Below, piece by piece: positions 34,011 through 42,078 of a DNA stretch of 64,000 nt. Numbering within the stretch: the stretch's first letter is position 1; each line of letters begins with the position of its first letter. The notes beneath the pieces are model-generated. The model did not search any database. It was given only the letters and a program-made list of their open reading frames with translations, and had not been told where the DNA came from. The stretch is from DATFYM01 sp035315065 (GTDB lineage: Bacteria > Acidobacteriota > Terriglobia > UBA7540), in contig DATFYM010000044.1 in NCBI GenBank assembly GCA_035315065.1, positions 35,677-99,676 of the forward strand, written 5' to 3'. Made by a program: the position numbers and the translations under genes.

Positions 34011-35640
34011 CCAATCCACCTGTTACAAGTTATAATAGTACGATAAGTGCTTTAGTTTCAGTATCATCGTGAGAAATCTAAAGCAAGGCATTTGTTTTCA
34101 ACAACATCGTGGGACTTACCTTCATTTTGAGTATGTGCCCCGACCTTCTCGACAGGTTGGGATCGCTGGTCCCACCCGACAAGGATGCTCCATTTGAATC
34201 CCGGCGCGATGGTCCAATTCTCACCTGGTCCTCACAGCCCCTCACAAATTCTTTCCTTTGTCCAAGCCTCTTCGTAACGCTTTGCCGTGTTAGCGTAAGG
34301 TTCATTCGACAACCGACGACTCCAACGCCCGAAGGCGGGAACATTCCCACCTCCAGCTTTACTATAGCATAGCTACTCGCTATTTCAACATGATTGTCTC
34401 CATCTCCATTTCCTCCATTTCCAGCTTTATAGTGCGGCAGCTTGCGGCCGTTTTCTAGCTAGCTAGCTAGCTCCCGCATCTTCTCGGTGTGGTCCATGTA
34501 GGCTGCGGCGGGGAGCACGCGATAACCGTTATCGTCCCAGGGCAGGGTCATGAAGTAGTGTTCCTGGCGGGCGTCGCTCACGATCTTGTGGACCTCGGCG
34601 AGCGCCGCTTTGGGAAGAAGGACCTTGTGATAGCGGCCGGCATCGGCCTGCGCCCCATGGCGCTGGGCGGTTTCCTCCGAGGCGCTTCGGCATCGTGTTT
34701 CCGTGCCGACCACATACTGAGCGTTGCGATGGGAAAATCACCCGCTCGTGTTTTTTCCCATCGCGACTCACGGGCGCCGTTCCTGAGCGCCAATTCAGCA
34801 ATCGGATTGTTGGAAAAAAGCCCCATATCAATGAAAATAAATGATATCGCGGCTTCCGTGTGACTGCCTGAATTTCGACCTCTGGCGGACATCTGCGAGG
34901 CTTTGCCGACCTTGGCGGCGGTCGGCGTCCCTGAAACCGCGATCGGAATTCCGCACCCATTCGCGAAATTCCTGTTAGAGAGAAATGTGCCATCGATCCA
35001 AACTTCCCAAAATATGAGGCCAAAATCGCCGTAACCTCCTGATTTAATGGCGATTATGCTGCGTGGGTTTGCTTTGCTCGATTTTAGCATAAGCTATTGA
35101 TATAACTTTCTATATGTCTTGGCTTTGTTCGGGTTTGCTAGCCCTTCCCAAACCACGCTTCGACGAATCGGCAATAGAGAATCCAACGATCGGTAGCAAC
35201 TTTGTGAAAAACGGGCCTAAAATCCCCGTAACCGGCTGATTGTAAAGCAGTTCGTCGCCGTGGCTTCGTCTTTCCCGTTTCTGGTATAAGTTGCTGAAAG
35301 CAGGCAGCTTAAGGCCCGTGGCTTCGCGTGGCTTCGTCAGCCTCATATCATCCCCCTCTCGTGTGCCCGGTCCCGGTTCCAGTGGCAATTTCCCAATCTC
35401 TAATCTCCCAACCTCCGTTTCCCAGTTTTCAGCGTTCTTGAATCTCGAATCTCCAATCTCATCTCCCAATTTCCATTTCCAGTCTTTCAGTGCCTCCTGA
35501 ATCTTTAAAATCTCGAATCTCGAATCTCCGTCGGGCGCGAAGTCCCAAACAGCGCTCTTTCACTCCTTACCCTCCGTCGCTGTCCCTGTTCCCTATGCCC
35601 TGCTCCCTAGCCTGAATACCTTCGTCGTTAGCCATAAGAT
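34011..35640. other. degenerate accessory stretch
   Basis: Contains an unrecognised gene fragment (34459-34640), a half copy of the AGTGCGGCAGCTTGC palindrome near 34436, a CTAG tetranucleotide run at 34456-34472, two diverged copies of a block around GGTTACGG.GATTTT on the minus strand (about 34990-35080 and 35200-35290), and tandem AATCTC/CTCCCAA repeats at 35390-35545. No intact gene is supported. Confidence 0.5.
34459..34644 (-). pseudogene. unrecognised gene fragment, C-terminal part
   Basis: The frame reads YHKVLLPKAALAEVHKIVSD and then LPWDDNGYRVLPAAAYMDHT, which has clear protein-like composition and periodicity, and ends within a CTAG repeat. Upstream the sequence loses coding character, so only the tail of a gene remains. 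It is vaguely like plasmid/phage DUF3150-type proteins, but I cannot confirm this. Confidence 0.35.
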
Positions 35641-35696
35641 ATAGTATAAGATTCTCGATACTCCTATCAACTTTTTTTTCGAAGTTACGGCCTGGC

Positions 35697-35873
35697 CGTT
35701 TCGATAGCCTGGACAGGACCCGGGACAAGTTGGAAGGCCGCGAATCGCAAATCTTTGCCGCCCACGATCGCAAGCTGGAAGAAGCTCGGCGGCTGGGGCA
35801 ACTCCGCCGCCAGCAAGCCTTCATCAAGCCGCCAGATCGGACTGGCGACTCTTCCACGGTGGCGCTAAACTAA
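35697..35873 (+). pseudogene. unrecognised coding fragment without start codon
   Basis: The plus-strand frame ending at TAA 35871-35873 reads FDSLDRTRDKLEGRESQIFA, then HDRKLEEARRLGQLRRQQAF and ends in a short tail. Its charged, helix-forming composition is typical of a real protein tail, whereas upstream sequence is a T-rich, low-complexity junction and no start codon is near. Probably the 3' remnant of a lost gene. Confidence 0.4.
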
Positions 35874-36082
35874 TTCGGCCGGGTGAAACAGAAGCCGGCT
35901 CTGCGGGGACGCAACCGTGCCGAGGGATAGCCCGGTCTCTCTCTCCTGAAATGTCATTTTTACTTTCAATAAGATACCTGGATTTTGACTCAGAAGTACG
36001 TAGAAGCGAAGCAGACCTTCGGGCAGCAAGCGTACGCAGACCCTGCTTTCCAAGAGCTCAAATCTTCCGCCGCGTGAGACCT

Positions 36083-36286
36083 TTACGGGGCGACGGCCGG
36101 CAGGCATCTCATTCCAGGTTCGGCCTTCGAGTTCCCGCCGGATTTCTTCTTTCGGGTGCCGCCCCTCTGTTTGAAAAAGAAAGGCACGTTCGCCCGCTGG
36201 CATTCATCGCGGATTTCGAAAACCCACGCCGGGTCCATGGGCCGGGCGCTGGGGCCGGACTCTCCGCCCACGAACACCCCCACTCA
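36083..36286 (-). pseudogene. DUF5131 (phage Gp37/Gp68-like) gene, 3'-end relic, copy A
   Basis: Minus-strand sequence GGESGPSARPMDPAWVFEI then RDECQRANVPFFFKQRGG is the conserved C-terminal block of DUF5131 proteins; after a frameshift the adjacent frame continues with EGRTWNEMP, the typical C-terminus. Only the last 70 or so residues remain. A direct repeat of this sequence is found at 37440-37650 and a shorter piece at 39158-39225. Confidence 0.7.
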
Positions 36287-36417
36287 GGTCCTTGGCCCCG
36301 CTGCAACGGGAACTCTCCTGTTGGAGCGGTGCTGCCGCAGTAGCGCCTCGGGCCACCGACCCCACCGAGGACGCGCGCGGGATTAAGAACGCCAGTCGTG
36401 GTAGAATACACAGTCAT

Positions 36418-36876
36418 ATGGAACATGTGGTCAAGTCCGGTCAGCAAAAACTGGGAGACCAAGAGCGACCACTCGTGTTCCTAGACACCAACGTGATCAT
36501 GGACTACCTACGAGGCGAGCCGGCAGTTTTACAGTTGTTTTCGGCTGAGGCCAATGGTCGCGCTCGCTTTGCCGTCAATCCGATAGTGCTTCAGGAGCTG
36601 CTGCTCGCAGCGGCTGCTGCTGCTCCAGAATTCGAACGGATCAGGGATCACCTGCGAGTCCTGCCGGTGGATCTGGCAAAAGCTGAAGCTTTGCTCCAAC
36701 GATTACGTGCGGTAAGAAATCGGGTGACGCACTCTAATGACCTTCTCATTTTGAGCAGCGCCGATGAGTGTGACTTCCTGGTCACCAGAGACAAACTCTT
36801 AAAGAACTTGGTGACAACCGAGAAACCACAAGTCGTAACTCCGGAAGAACTCGTCACCCGCCTCAAGGCTGCGTAG
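36418..36876 (+). CDS. PIN-domain protein, first gene of a PIN-PIN pair
   Basis: A 152-residue PIN-domain protein. PLVFLDTNVIMDYLRGEP holds the first Asp, VLQELL the Glu, HSNDLLILSSA the third acidic residue and TRDKLLKNL the last, so the nuclease site is complete. The ATG at 36418 is chosen because sequence upstream belongs to the DUF5131 repeat. Its stop overlaps by one base with the GTG start of a second PIN gene. No RHH, AbrB or Phd-type antitoxin gene is present upstream. Confidence 0.8.
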   Translation: MEHVVKSGQQKLGDQERPLVFLDTNVIMDYLRGEPAVLQLFSAEANGRARFAVNPIVLQELLLAAAAAAPEFERIRDHLRVLPVDLAKAEALLQRLRAVRNRVTHSNDLLILSSADECDFLVTRDKLLKNLVTTEKPQVVTPEELVTRLKAA

Positions 36877-37421
36877 TGCGCGTCTACTACGATACCGGAG
36901 TATTCATCGATTTCCTCAGCGCGCGCGGGAACGCGATTCTGAGGACGGCCGACCGGCGGGGGCGCTCACCAGCAGATATTGCGGCTGATGCCGAGCGGCT
37001 ATTCGAAACAGTGGGGCGGACTCACCTCGGTGCCACCTCGTGTCTGACGTACTACGAGGTGGAAGAGGCGCTCTATCGGCTGCTTACGCAATCTGCAAAG
37101 GGCGTGTCTCGTGCCGACACCCTGCTGATTCCTGCCGCACGATCTATAACTACGCAAGTACAGATCGTGATTGACCTATTCAACATTTCAGTGCTCGATC
37201 TAACCTCGGGAACGATCCGCCTTCAGCTCCAGAACCTTGAGTTGCAGACTCGTGGAGTGCGGGCCGCCGACGCGCTCCACGCAGCAACCGCAATTGCCTT
37301 CGACGCTGACCTCATCGTTTCGACGGATGCGGAAGTGCTGAAGCTTGACGGCCTTCTTGTCACTCTGCGCGGCGGCAAGATGCTCTGTCGCGACACGGAT
37401 GCAGCACTCCGGCTCGTCTAG
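36876..37421 (+). CDS. PIN-domain protein (VapC-like), second gene of a PIN-PIN pair
   Basis: A 181-residue protein with VYYDTGVFIDFLSARG (first Asp), TYYEVEEALYR (Glu), RAADALHAATAIAFDADLIV (Asp) and STDAEVLKLDG (last Asp). It is longer than a typical VapC (about 130) because of an insert after residue 20. It starts at a GTG overlapping the previous stop, so the two PIN proteins are made from one message and may work as a heteromer. Which, if either, is toxic is unknown. Confidence 0.8.
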   Translation: MRVYYDTGVFIDFLSARGNAILRTADRRGRSPADIAADAERLFETVGRTHLGATSCLTYYEVEEALYRLLTQSAKGVSRADTLLIPAARSITTQVQIVIDLFNISVLDLTSGTIRLQLQNLELQTRGVRAADALHAATAIAFDADLIVSTDAEVLKLDGLLVTLRGGKMLCRDTDAALRLV

Positions 37422-37439
37422 CAACGTCTGGGCTCGAAT

Positions 37440-37655
37440 CTTCGCGTCGCGTGAGTATCTTTACAGGGTAACAGCCGGAGCCAGGGCAGGCATCTCATTC
37501 CAGGTTCGGCCTTCGAGTTCCCGCCCGGATTTCTTCTTTCTGGTGCTGCCCACTGCTTAAAGAAGAAACGTACGTTCGCCCGTTGGCACTGATCACGGAT
37601 ATCGAAAACCGATGCTAGGTTCGTGGTGCGGGCGCCGGGGCCGGGCGGCGGGGCG
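37440..37655 (-). pseudogene. DUF5131 gene, 3'-end relic, copy B
   Basis: Direct repeat of copy A: minus strand reads FDIRDQCQRANVRFFFKQW and, in the shifted frame, NEMPALAPAV before a stop. About four in five bases match copy A over some 200 bp, in the same orientation. It lies between the PIN-PIN pair and the next toxin-antitoxin pair. Confidence 0.65.
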
Positions 37656-37747
37656 AGCAAAGCTCGAGCGAGAGAAACTAGACCACCAATCCCGTCTCAC
37701 CCGTCTCAACACTCGGGCGAAACACGGCCTCCAGGTCGAGAGCCGCA

Positions 37748-38164
37748 TTAGTGACGCTCGATGATGCCGAGCCGGCGGAGCAGATCTTCGGTGCTGTACC
37801 ACTCCACCCCTGTCCCTTCAAAGTCTTTGTCATTTGACCACAGCGGCACTCTGAGTGCGATAGCGAGAGCTAGGATCTCGACGTCCTTCGGGTCGCGTTT
37901 CCCAACTCGGCGCGAGGCCTCGGAAATGCTGGCGACGTAGGCCTCCCGCTCGACAACAGTGACAGGCAAGGCGGCGACCGCGAGAAGCACCAGATCTTCG
38001 GCCAACCGTTTCTTTCTTGCGAGGGAGCCGGCGTACTCCTGGACCTCCCCCAGCGTCTCTCCGGCGGTCAGGACTTCGGTGATGTCGGGATGACCAAGGA
38101 CCAGCTTCGCGCGCCCGCCGAGGACGGCCGAGAGGAGAACATTAGCGTCGGCGACGAGTCGCAC
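37748..38164 (-). CDS. vapC: VapC-like PIN-domain toxin
   Basis: A 138-residue PIN-domain protein: RLVADANVLLSAVLGG has the first Asp, a Glu-containing helix follows, RDPKDVEILALAIAL the third Asp and SNDKDFEG the last. It starts at GTG inside the end of the upstream antitoxin gene (23-base overlap), the usual VapBC coupling. The substrate RNA is unknown. Confidence 0.85.
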   Translation of the reverse strand: MRLVADANVLLSAVLGGRAKLVLGHPDITEVLTAGETLGEVQEYAGSLARKKRLAEDLVLLAVAALPVTVVEREAYVASISEASRRVGKRDPKDVEILALAIALRVPLWSNDKDFEGTGVEWYSTEDLLRRLGIIERH

Positions 38165-38417
38165 GGCGCTCCTTCCGCCACTCCTCGAAGTCGGCGAGGA
38201 TTTCCCTCTTGCTCAGCCTGCGCCGCTTGATCTGGCGGGCGATCACGGCACTCAACATCTCAAAAAGTTCCCGCTTCAGTTCCAGCGGAAGCGTGGCCTC
38301 TGGAAAAGGAAAAAAGACCCCGGCCAATCGACCGCGTCGAGTTACCAGGAACGGGTCCTTCGACCGGAGCAAGCCTGTGGCTTGGTCACGGAACTCACGA
38401 ACGGTGCTTATCTTCAT
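38142..38417 (-). CDS. antitoxin of the VapBC-like pair (Phd/YefM-like N-terminus)
   Basis: A 91-residue protein beginning MKISTVREFRDQATGLLRSK, which matches the Phd/YefM-type fold, followed by VTRRGRLAGVFFPFPE and a basic C-terminal tail rich in Arg (toxin- or nucleic-acid-binding). The ATG at 38417 removes a 23-residue upstream extension with no coding character. It should repress its own promoter and block the PIN toxin. Confidence 0.72.
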   Translation of the reverse strand: MKISTVREFRDQATGLLRSKDPFLVTRRGRLAGVFFPFPEATLPLELKRELFEMLSAVIARQIKRRRLSKREILADFEEWRKERRATRRRR

Positions 38418-38626
38418 GTGGTCACCCTGGTGACCATTATGCCACATGGAAGCCGCATCCGGAGCCCGCGGTCGCGCGACGCTCACCCCATCCAGATGTG
38501 GGGCCTCCAGGGCAGCATCCGCGAGAGCTTCAGCAAGCGGTCTGACCTCCTTGAGAGGAACTGATACCGAGGCCCTCCTGGCGCCATTGTCGCTGTTGCG
38601 GGTGGACGGCTTCAGGGGTCAGTGCT

Positions 38627-38842
38627 ATGATCCCATGCATGGGAACTGCTCCAAAGTTTGTGGTCGGAACGAGTGGCCGGAGGGAAGCAGTCTTGCTGGA
38701 TATGAACCAGTACCGCCGTATGCTGCAGAAGATTGAGAACCTCGAGGATGCGCTGGCTCTCGACCGCGCTGAAAGAACTTCCAAGAAGCTGGTTCCGTAT
38801 GAAGACGTGCGCAGAAGGCTGAAGCGGGCCGGCAAATTGTGA
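38627..38842 (+). CDS. antitoxin partner of RelE-like toxin
   Basis: A 71-residue protein (or 67 if the second ATG at 38639 is used). FVVGTSGRREAVLLDMNQYR resembles Phd/RelB-type antitoxins, with a C-terminal helix-rich tail (LEDALALDRAERTSKK). The stop overlaps the GTG of the relE gene. It is divergent from the VapBC pair at 37.7-38.4 kb. Confidence 0.75.
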   Translation: MIPCMGTAPKFVVGTSGRREAVLLDMNQYRRMLQKIENLEDALALDRAERTSKKLVPYEDVRRRLKRAGKL

Positions 38843-39099
38843 CTTACAGGGTCCTCATCGACACTCGCGCGGCGAAGCAACTGGAAAAGCTCCCGAAACC
38901 GATCGCGGAAAGGATCGACGCCGCGATTGCAGCGTTATCAGAGACGCCCCGGCCAACTGGGGTCAAGATGCTGCAGGGGAGACTGAAACCAGGCTGGCGT
39001 ATTCGCGTAGGTGATTATCGCGTTCTATATCGAATCGACGACGCGGCAGGCGAGGTGAAGATTTTCGAGGTCGGCCATCGACGCGAAATCTATCGTTAG
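38839..39099 (+). CDS. relE: RelE/ParE-family toxin
   Basis: An 86-residue toxin of the RelE fold: YRVLIDTRAAKQLEKLP at the N-terminus, GRLKPGWRIRVGDYRVLYRI in the middle strand region and VGHRREIYR at the C-terminus are all hallmark segments. The Arg and C-terminal Tyr fit RelE-type ribosome-dependent mRNA cleavage rather than ParE. GTGA overlap with the antitoxin gene. Confidence 0.9.
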   Translation: MTYRVLIDTRAAKQLEKLPKPIAERIDAAIAALSETPRPTGVKMLQGRLKPGWRIRVGDYRVLYRIDDAAGEVKIFEVGHRREIYR

Positions 39100-39157
39100 C
39101 AAGCGAAGCGCGGGCGTACTTTCCGGGAGCCCGCCCTGAGCAGAGCGCAGGGTCCGC

Positions 39158-39225
39158 GGTTCGAATCTTCCCGTCGCGAGAGCATCTTTCCAGGGCGACA
39201 GACGAGCTCAAGGCAGGCATGTCAT
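39158..39225 (+). repeat. partial copy C of the DUF5131-associated direct repeat
   Basis: The block TTCGAATCTTC.CGTCGCG, then ATCTTTCCAGGGCGACAG and GGCAGGCATGTCAT matches the start of copies A (about 36055-36110) and B (about 37433-37495). Only about 68 bp are preserved. Confidence 0.6.
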
Positions 39226-39473
39226 CGGACAGGGACGATAACGAAAGGCGTATCGTCTCAGCATGGCGAGCGGAGCCGCATGAAAGGATTAAGCAGATTC
39301 AGACGCCGCGGGAGCCGCAATAACCTACGGGGATTTGGAAACCTCGGAGGAGACAACTGGGTATCGGCCTGGGTATCGGCCTTGACATCTCCGCCTTTTT
39401 CCTCGGATACTACCACCCTTTGAGAGGCGGGGCTTCAGAGGCTGCGGAAGTACGCTTCACCGCTGTTATCCTG

Positions 39474-39554
39474 AGCAGAGCGAAGGATCTTGCTTTGCGC
39501 GTTTTCGTGAACAATGCGAGATTCTTCATCGCCTGCGGCTTCTCAGAATGACAG
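39474..39554. repeat. ATCCTGAGC...GAAGGATCT inverted repeat
   Basis: The plus strand GTTATCCTGAGCAGAGCGAA (39474 on) and the reverse complement of 39519-39554 (GTCATTCTGAGAAGCCGC) share one consensus, forming an imperfect hairpin. A related ctgagcagagcg core also occurs near 39136. Confidence 0.65.
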
Positions 39555-39624
39555 TCCGAACGAGTTGTTCCGCGGGCTCTTCAGCCCCACCCTTCTGGTG
39601 GCTTAGTCCATCACGGGAACGCGA

Positions 39625-41346
39625 ATGAGCAAGGAGCAAGAGGCGGGAAATCTGAGTTACAGTCACGGCCTTGGTGCATCGCCCCTGGCAGGCCTTACCG
39701 TCGGTGAGCTGTTGGATCGCACCGCCGCCCGCTTTCCTGAGAACCCCGCCCTGATCGTTCGCCACCAGAATAGACGCTACACGTATCACGAGTTCCTGGG
39801 CGAGGTTGAACGCGCTGCCAAGGGACTTCTGCGTTTGGGCATCCAGAAAGGCGAGCGGGTGGGACTATGGTCCACCAACTACGCCGAGTGGGTGATCACT
39901 CAGTTCGCGGTGGCCAAAATCGGCGCGATCCTGGTGAACCTCAACCCCACTTACGGCACAGTAGAGTTTGAACACGCGCTTCAGCACTCGGGATGCTCGA
40001 CGCTCTGCCTGACGCAGGGCTTCCGTGGCCGTGACTATCCTTCTGTCCTTTTCGAGATTTGCCCCGAGGCTGCCCACAGCGTCCCGGGAGCGCTCGAATC
40101 AGCCAAGCTGCCCCAATTGCGCAATCTCATTTTCATCGGAGACTCACCAGCGCCTTCCAGCATGATGCCCTGGAACGACCTGCTGCAAATGGGCGAGGGT
40201 GTTGCCGCCGACGCCTTGCGGGAGCGCGCCGCGATGCTGGAATTTGACGACCACGCCAATATTCAGTACACCTCGGGCACCACCGGTTCGCCCAAGGGCG
40301 TGCTGTTGAGCCATCACAATCTTGTGAACAACGGCCTGCTGATTGGGCAGGGCATGCGGTTCACCTGCCAGGACAAGCTTTGCATTCCGGTGCCCTTCTA
40401 TCATTGTTTCGGCATGGTGTTGGGCAATATGGTGTGCGTGGCGCACGGCGCGGCCATGGTGATTCCGGCGGAATACTTCGACGCGCTGGCGACGCTCCAG
40501 GCCATCGCCGAGGAGCGCTGCACGGCCGTACACGGCGTGCCCACCATGTTCATCGCCGAACTGGAGCACGAGCACTTCCACGAGTTCGACCTCAGCTCGC
40601 TGCGCACCGGCATCATGGCAGGCTCGCCCTGCCCTATCGACGTCATGCGCCGCGTGGTCCGCGAAATGCATTGCTCGGAACTGACCATCGTCTACGGCCT
40701 CACCGAAACCTCGCCGGGCATAACCCAGACCACTCCCGACGACCCTCTGGACCTGCGGGTGACCACCGTGGGAAAGCCCATGGCGCACACGGAAATCAAG
40801 ATCGTCGACCCACGCACCGGCCGCATTGTTCCGCGCGGAACTCCGGGCGAGCTGTGCGCACGCGGGTACGCCGTCATGAAAGGCTATTACCAGAATGCTG
40901 AGGCTACCCGCCAGACCCTCGACGTCGACGGTTGGCTGCATTCCGGCGATCTCGCGACCATGAACGAGAATGATTATTGCAAGATCACCGGGCGCTCCAA
41001 GGACCTGATTATCCGCGGCGGTCAGAACATCTATCCGCGCGACATCGAAGAGTTTCTCTATACTCACCCTGCCATCAGCGAGGTGCAGGTGATCGGCATC
41101 CCCGACCGCAGATATGGCGAGCAGGTGATGGCCTGGGTCAAGCTCAAGCCCGGCGCCACCTCGAGCGCAGAGGCAATTCGGGAGTTCTGCCAAGGCAGCA
41201 TCGCCCACTACGAGGTTCCCCGTTACGTCAAGTTCGTGGATTCCTTCCCCATCACCATCAACGGCAAAACCCAGAAATATAAGATGCGGGAGATTTCCAT
41301 CCGAGAAATGGGCCTGGAAGAAGCCGCCCTCATCGCCACCGCGTAG
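39625..41346 (+). CDS. fatty acyl-CoA synthetase (AMP-binding family)
   Basis: A 573-residue ATP-dependent acyl-CoA ligase. P-loop-like YTSGTTGSPKG is at 215-225; YGLTETSPG, GWLHSGDLA, IIRGGQNIYPRDIEE and the C-terminal NGKTQKYKMRE with the catalytic Lys are all present. It activates a fatty acid (medium or long chain suggested by overall similarity) to acyl-CoA for oxidation or lipid synthesis. The enzyme is cytoplasmic or membrane-associated. It is monocistronic. Confidence 0.93.
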   Translation: MSKEQEAGNLSYSHGLGASPLAGLTVGELLDRTAARFPENPALIVRHQNRRYTYHEFLGEVERAAKGLLRLGIQKGERVGLWSTNYAEWVITQFAVAKIGAILVNLNPTYGTVEFEHALQHSGCSTLCLTQGFRGRDYPSVLFEICPEAAHSVPGALESAKLPQLRNLIFIGDSPAPSSMMPWNDLLQMGEGVAADALRERAAMLEFDDHANIQYTSGTTGSPKGVLLSHHNLVNNGLLIGQGMRFTCQDKLCIPVPFYHCFGMVLGNMVCVAHGAAMVIPAEYFDALATLQAIAEERCTAVHGVPTMFIAELEHEHFHEFDLSSLRTGIMAGSPCPIDVMRRVVREMHCSELTIVYGLTETSPGITQTTPDDPLDLRVTTVGKPMAHTEIKIVDPRTGRIVPRGTPGELCARGYAVMKGYYQNAEATRQTLDVDGWLHSGDLATMNENDYCKITGRSKDLIIRGGQNIYPRDIEEFLYTHPAISEVQVIGIPDRRYGEQVMAWVKLKPGATSSAEAIREFCQGSIAHYEVPRYVKFVDSFPITINGKTQKYKMREISIREMGLEEAALIATA

Positions 41347-41389
41347 CCTGAATTTGTCGCCCATGAGGGGAGCGGCGGACGCCAGGAGA

Positions 41390-42001
41390 CTATTGAGGTC
41401 CTTTCGGGCAATCGGTAATCACCGGCGGCTTGCCGGAGTTGCTCGGATCAACTCTGGCTCCGTAGCAGTCCACTTGCTTATACTCCGTGCCATTCCAGCG
41501 GTAAACGGCCAATGCCTCTTCTTCAGCGCTCATGTGCCATCCTGTCACCAAGTCATGAAACCCGTGATTGGATTCTTTTCGCACGATGAGAACACTGGCA
41601 CCCGCTGCCAGGACGAGTTGCAACTTTCCGCGACGGCGAGTGAAGATCCATAGCGAACAGTTTCCGCTGGCGCCGCAGAACAGTGCCGGCCCTTGTACCA
41701 GCACTTGCCGACTCCCGTCTTCAGCCAGCACGATCGACCCCACACGAGCGCCCATCACGGTTCTTCGCTCTTCCTCCCGCTGCTCGTCGGTGAAGGAGTC
41801 GTGGATGGTCTTATCGTCAATCAACCGGTAGATCTGCGCTCGCTCTCCGCTCGTGAGAGTCGCGTCGGCAAGTGAATGGGTAAGACAAGCTTCGAGATCA
41901 ACGGAACTTCGCAGTAGCTTCCAGTCGTCGCGCGAACCCTGTGCGGACGCGACTCCGCCGTACAGGACGGCTAGAACGAACATGAATGCCATGGCGCGCA
42001 T
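41390..42001 (-). CDS. secreted protein of unknown function
   Basis: A 203-residue protein with signal peptide (MRAMAFMFVLAVLYGG then ASAQG). The ATG at 42001 is chosen; the longer frame reads through a repeat. Four Cys in the mature part (CLTHS, CGASGNCS, CYGAR, CPKGP) could form disulfides. The FCGASGNCSLWIF segment is reminiscent of small periplasmic beta-barrel proteins, but no family is assigned. Confidence 0.6.
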   Translation of the reverse strand: MRAMAFMFVLAVLYGGVASAQGSRDDWKLLRSSVDLEACLTHSLADATLTSGERAQIYRLIDDKTIHDSFTDEQREEERRTVMGARVGSIVLAEDGSRQVLVQGPALFCGASGNCSLWIFTRRRGKLQLVLAAGASVLIVRKESNHGFHDLVTGWHMSAEEEALAVYRWNGTEYKQVDCYGARVDPSNSGKPPVITDCPKGPQ

Positions 42002-42078
42002 AGGCGATTGCGGACTGCTGGTTGACGATTGGAGAATCGGGCCCTTTCGTCCAATGGGCGATCCGCCATCGTCGATCT

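Larger units (their letters stand above)
39100..39624. other. non-coding gap with repeat remnants
   Basis: Holds a short third copy of the DUF5131-associated repeat (39158-39225) and an inverted repeat of the ATCCTGAGC...GAAGGATCT type (39474-39501 with 39519-39554). The rest shows no gene. The acyl-CoA synthetase promoter should be at its right end. Confidence 0.6.

Noticed and set aside
34078..34350. 90-codon minus-strand frame
   Set aside because: No recognisable motif and start not supported; low similarity to protein composition.
39150..39185. tRNA-like T-loop (GGTTCGAATC)
   Set aside because: The flanking bases do not pair into a T-stem and no anticodon or acceptor arms are found; the related copies near 36060 and 37433 also lack tRNA structure.
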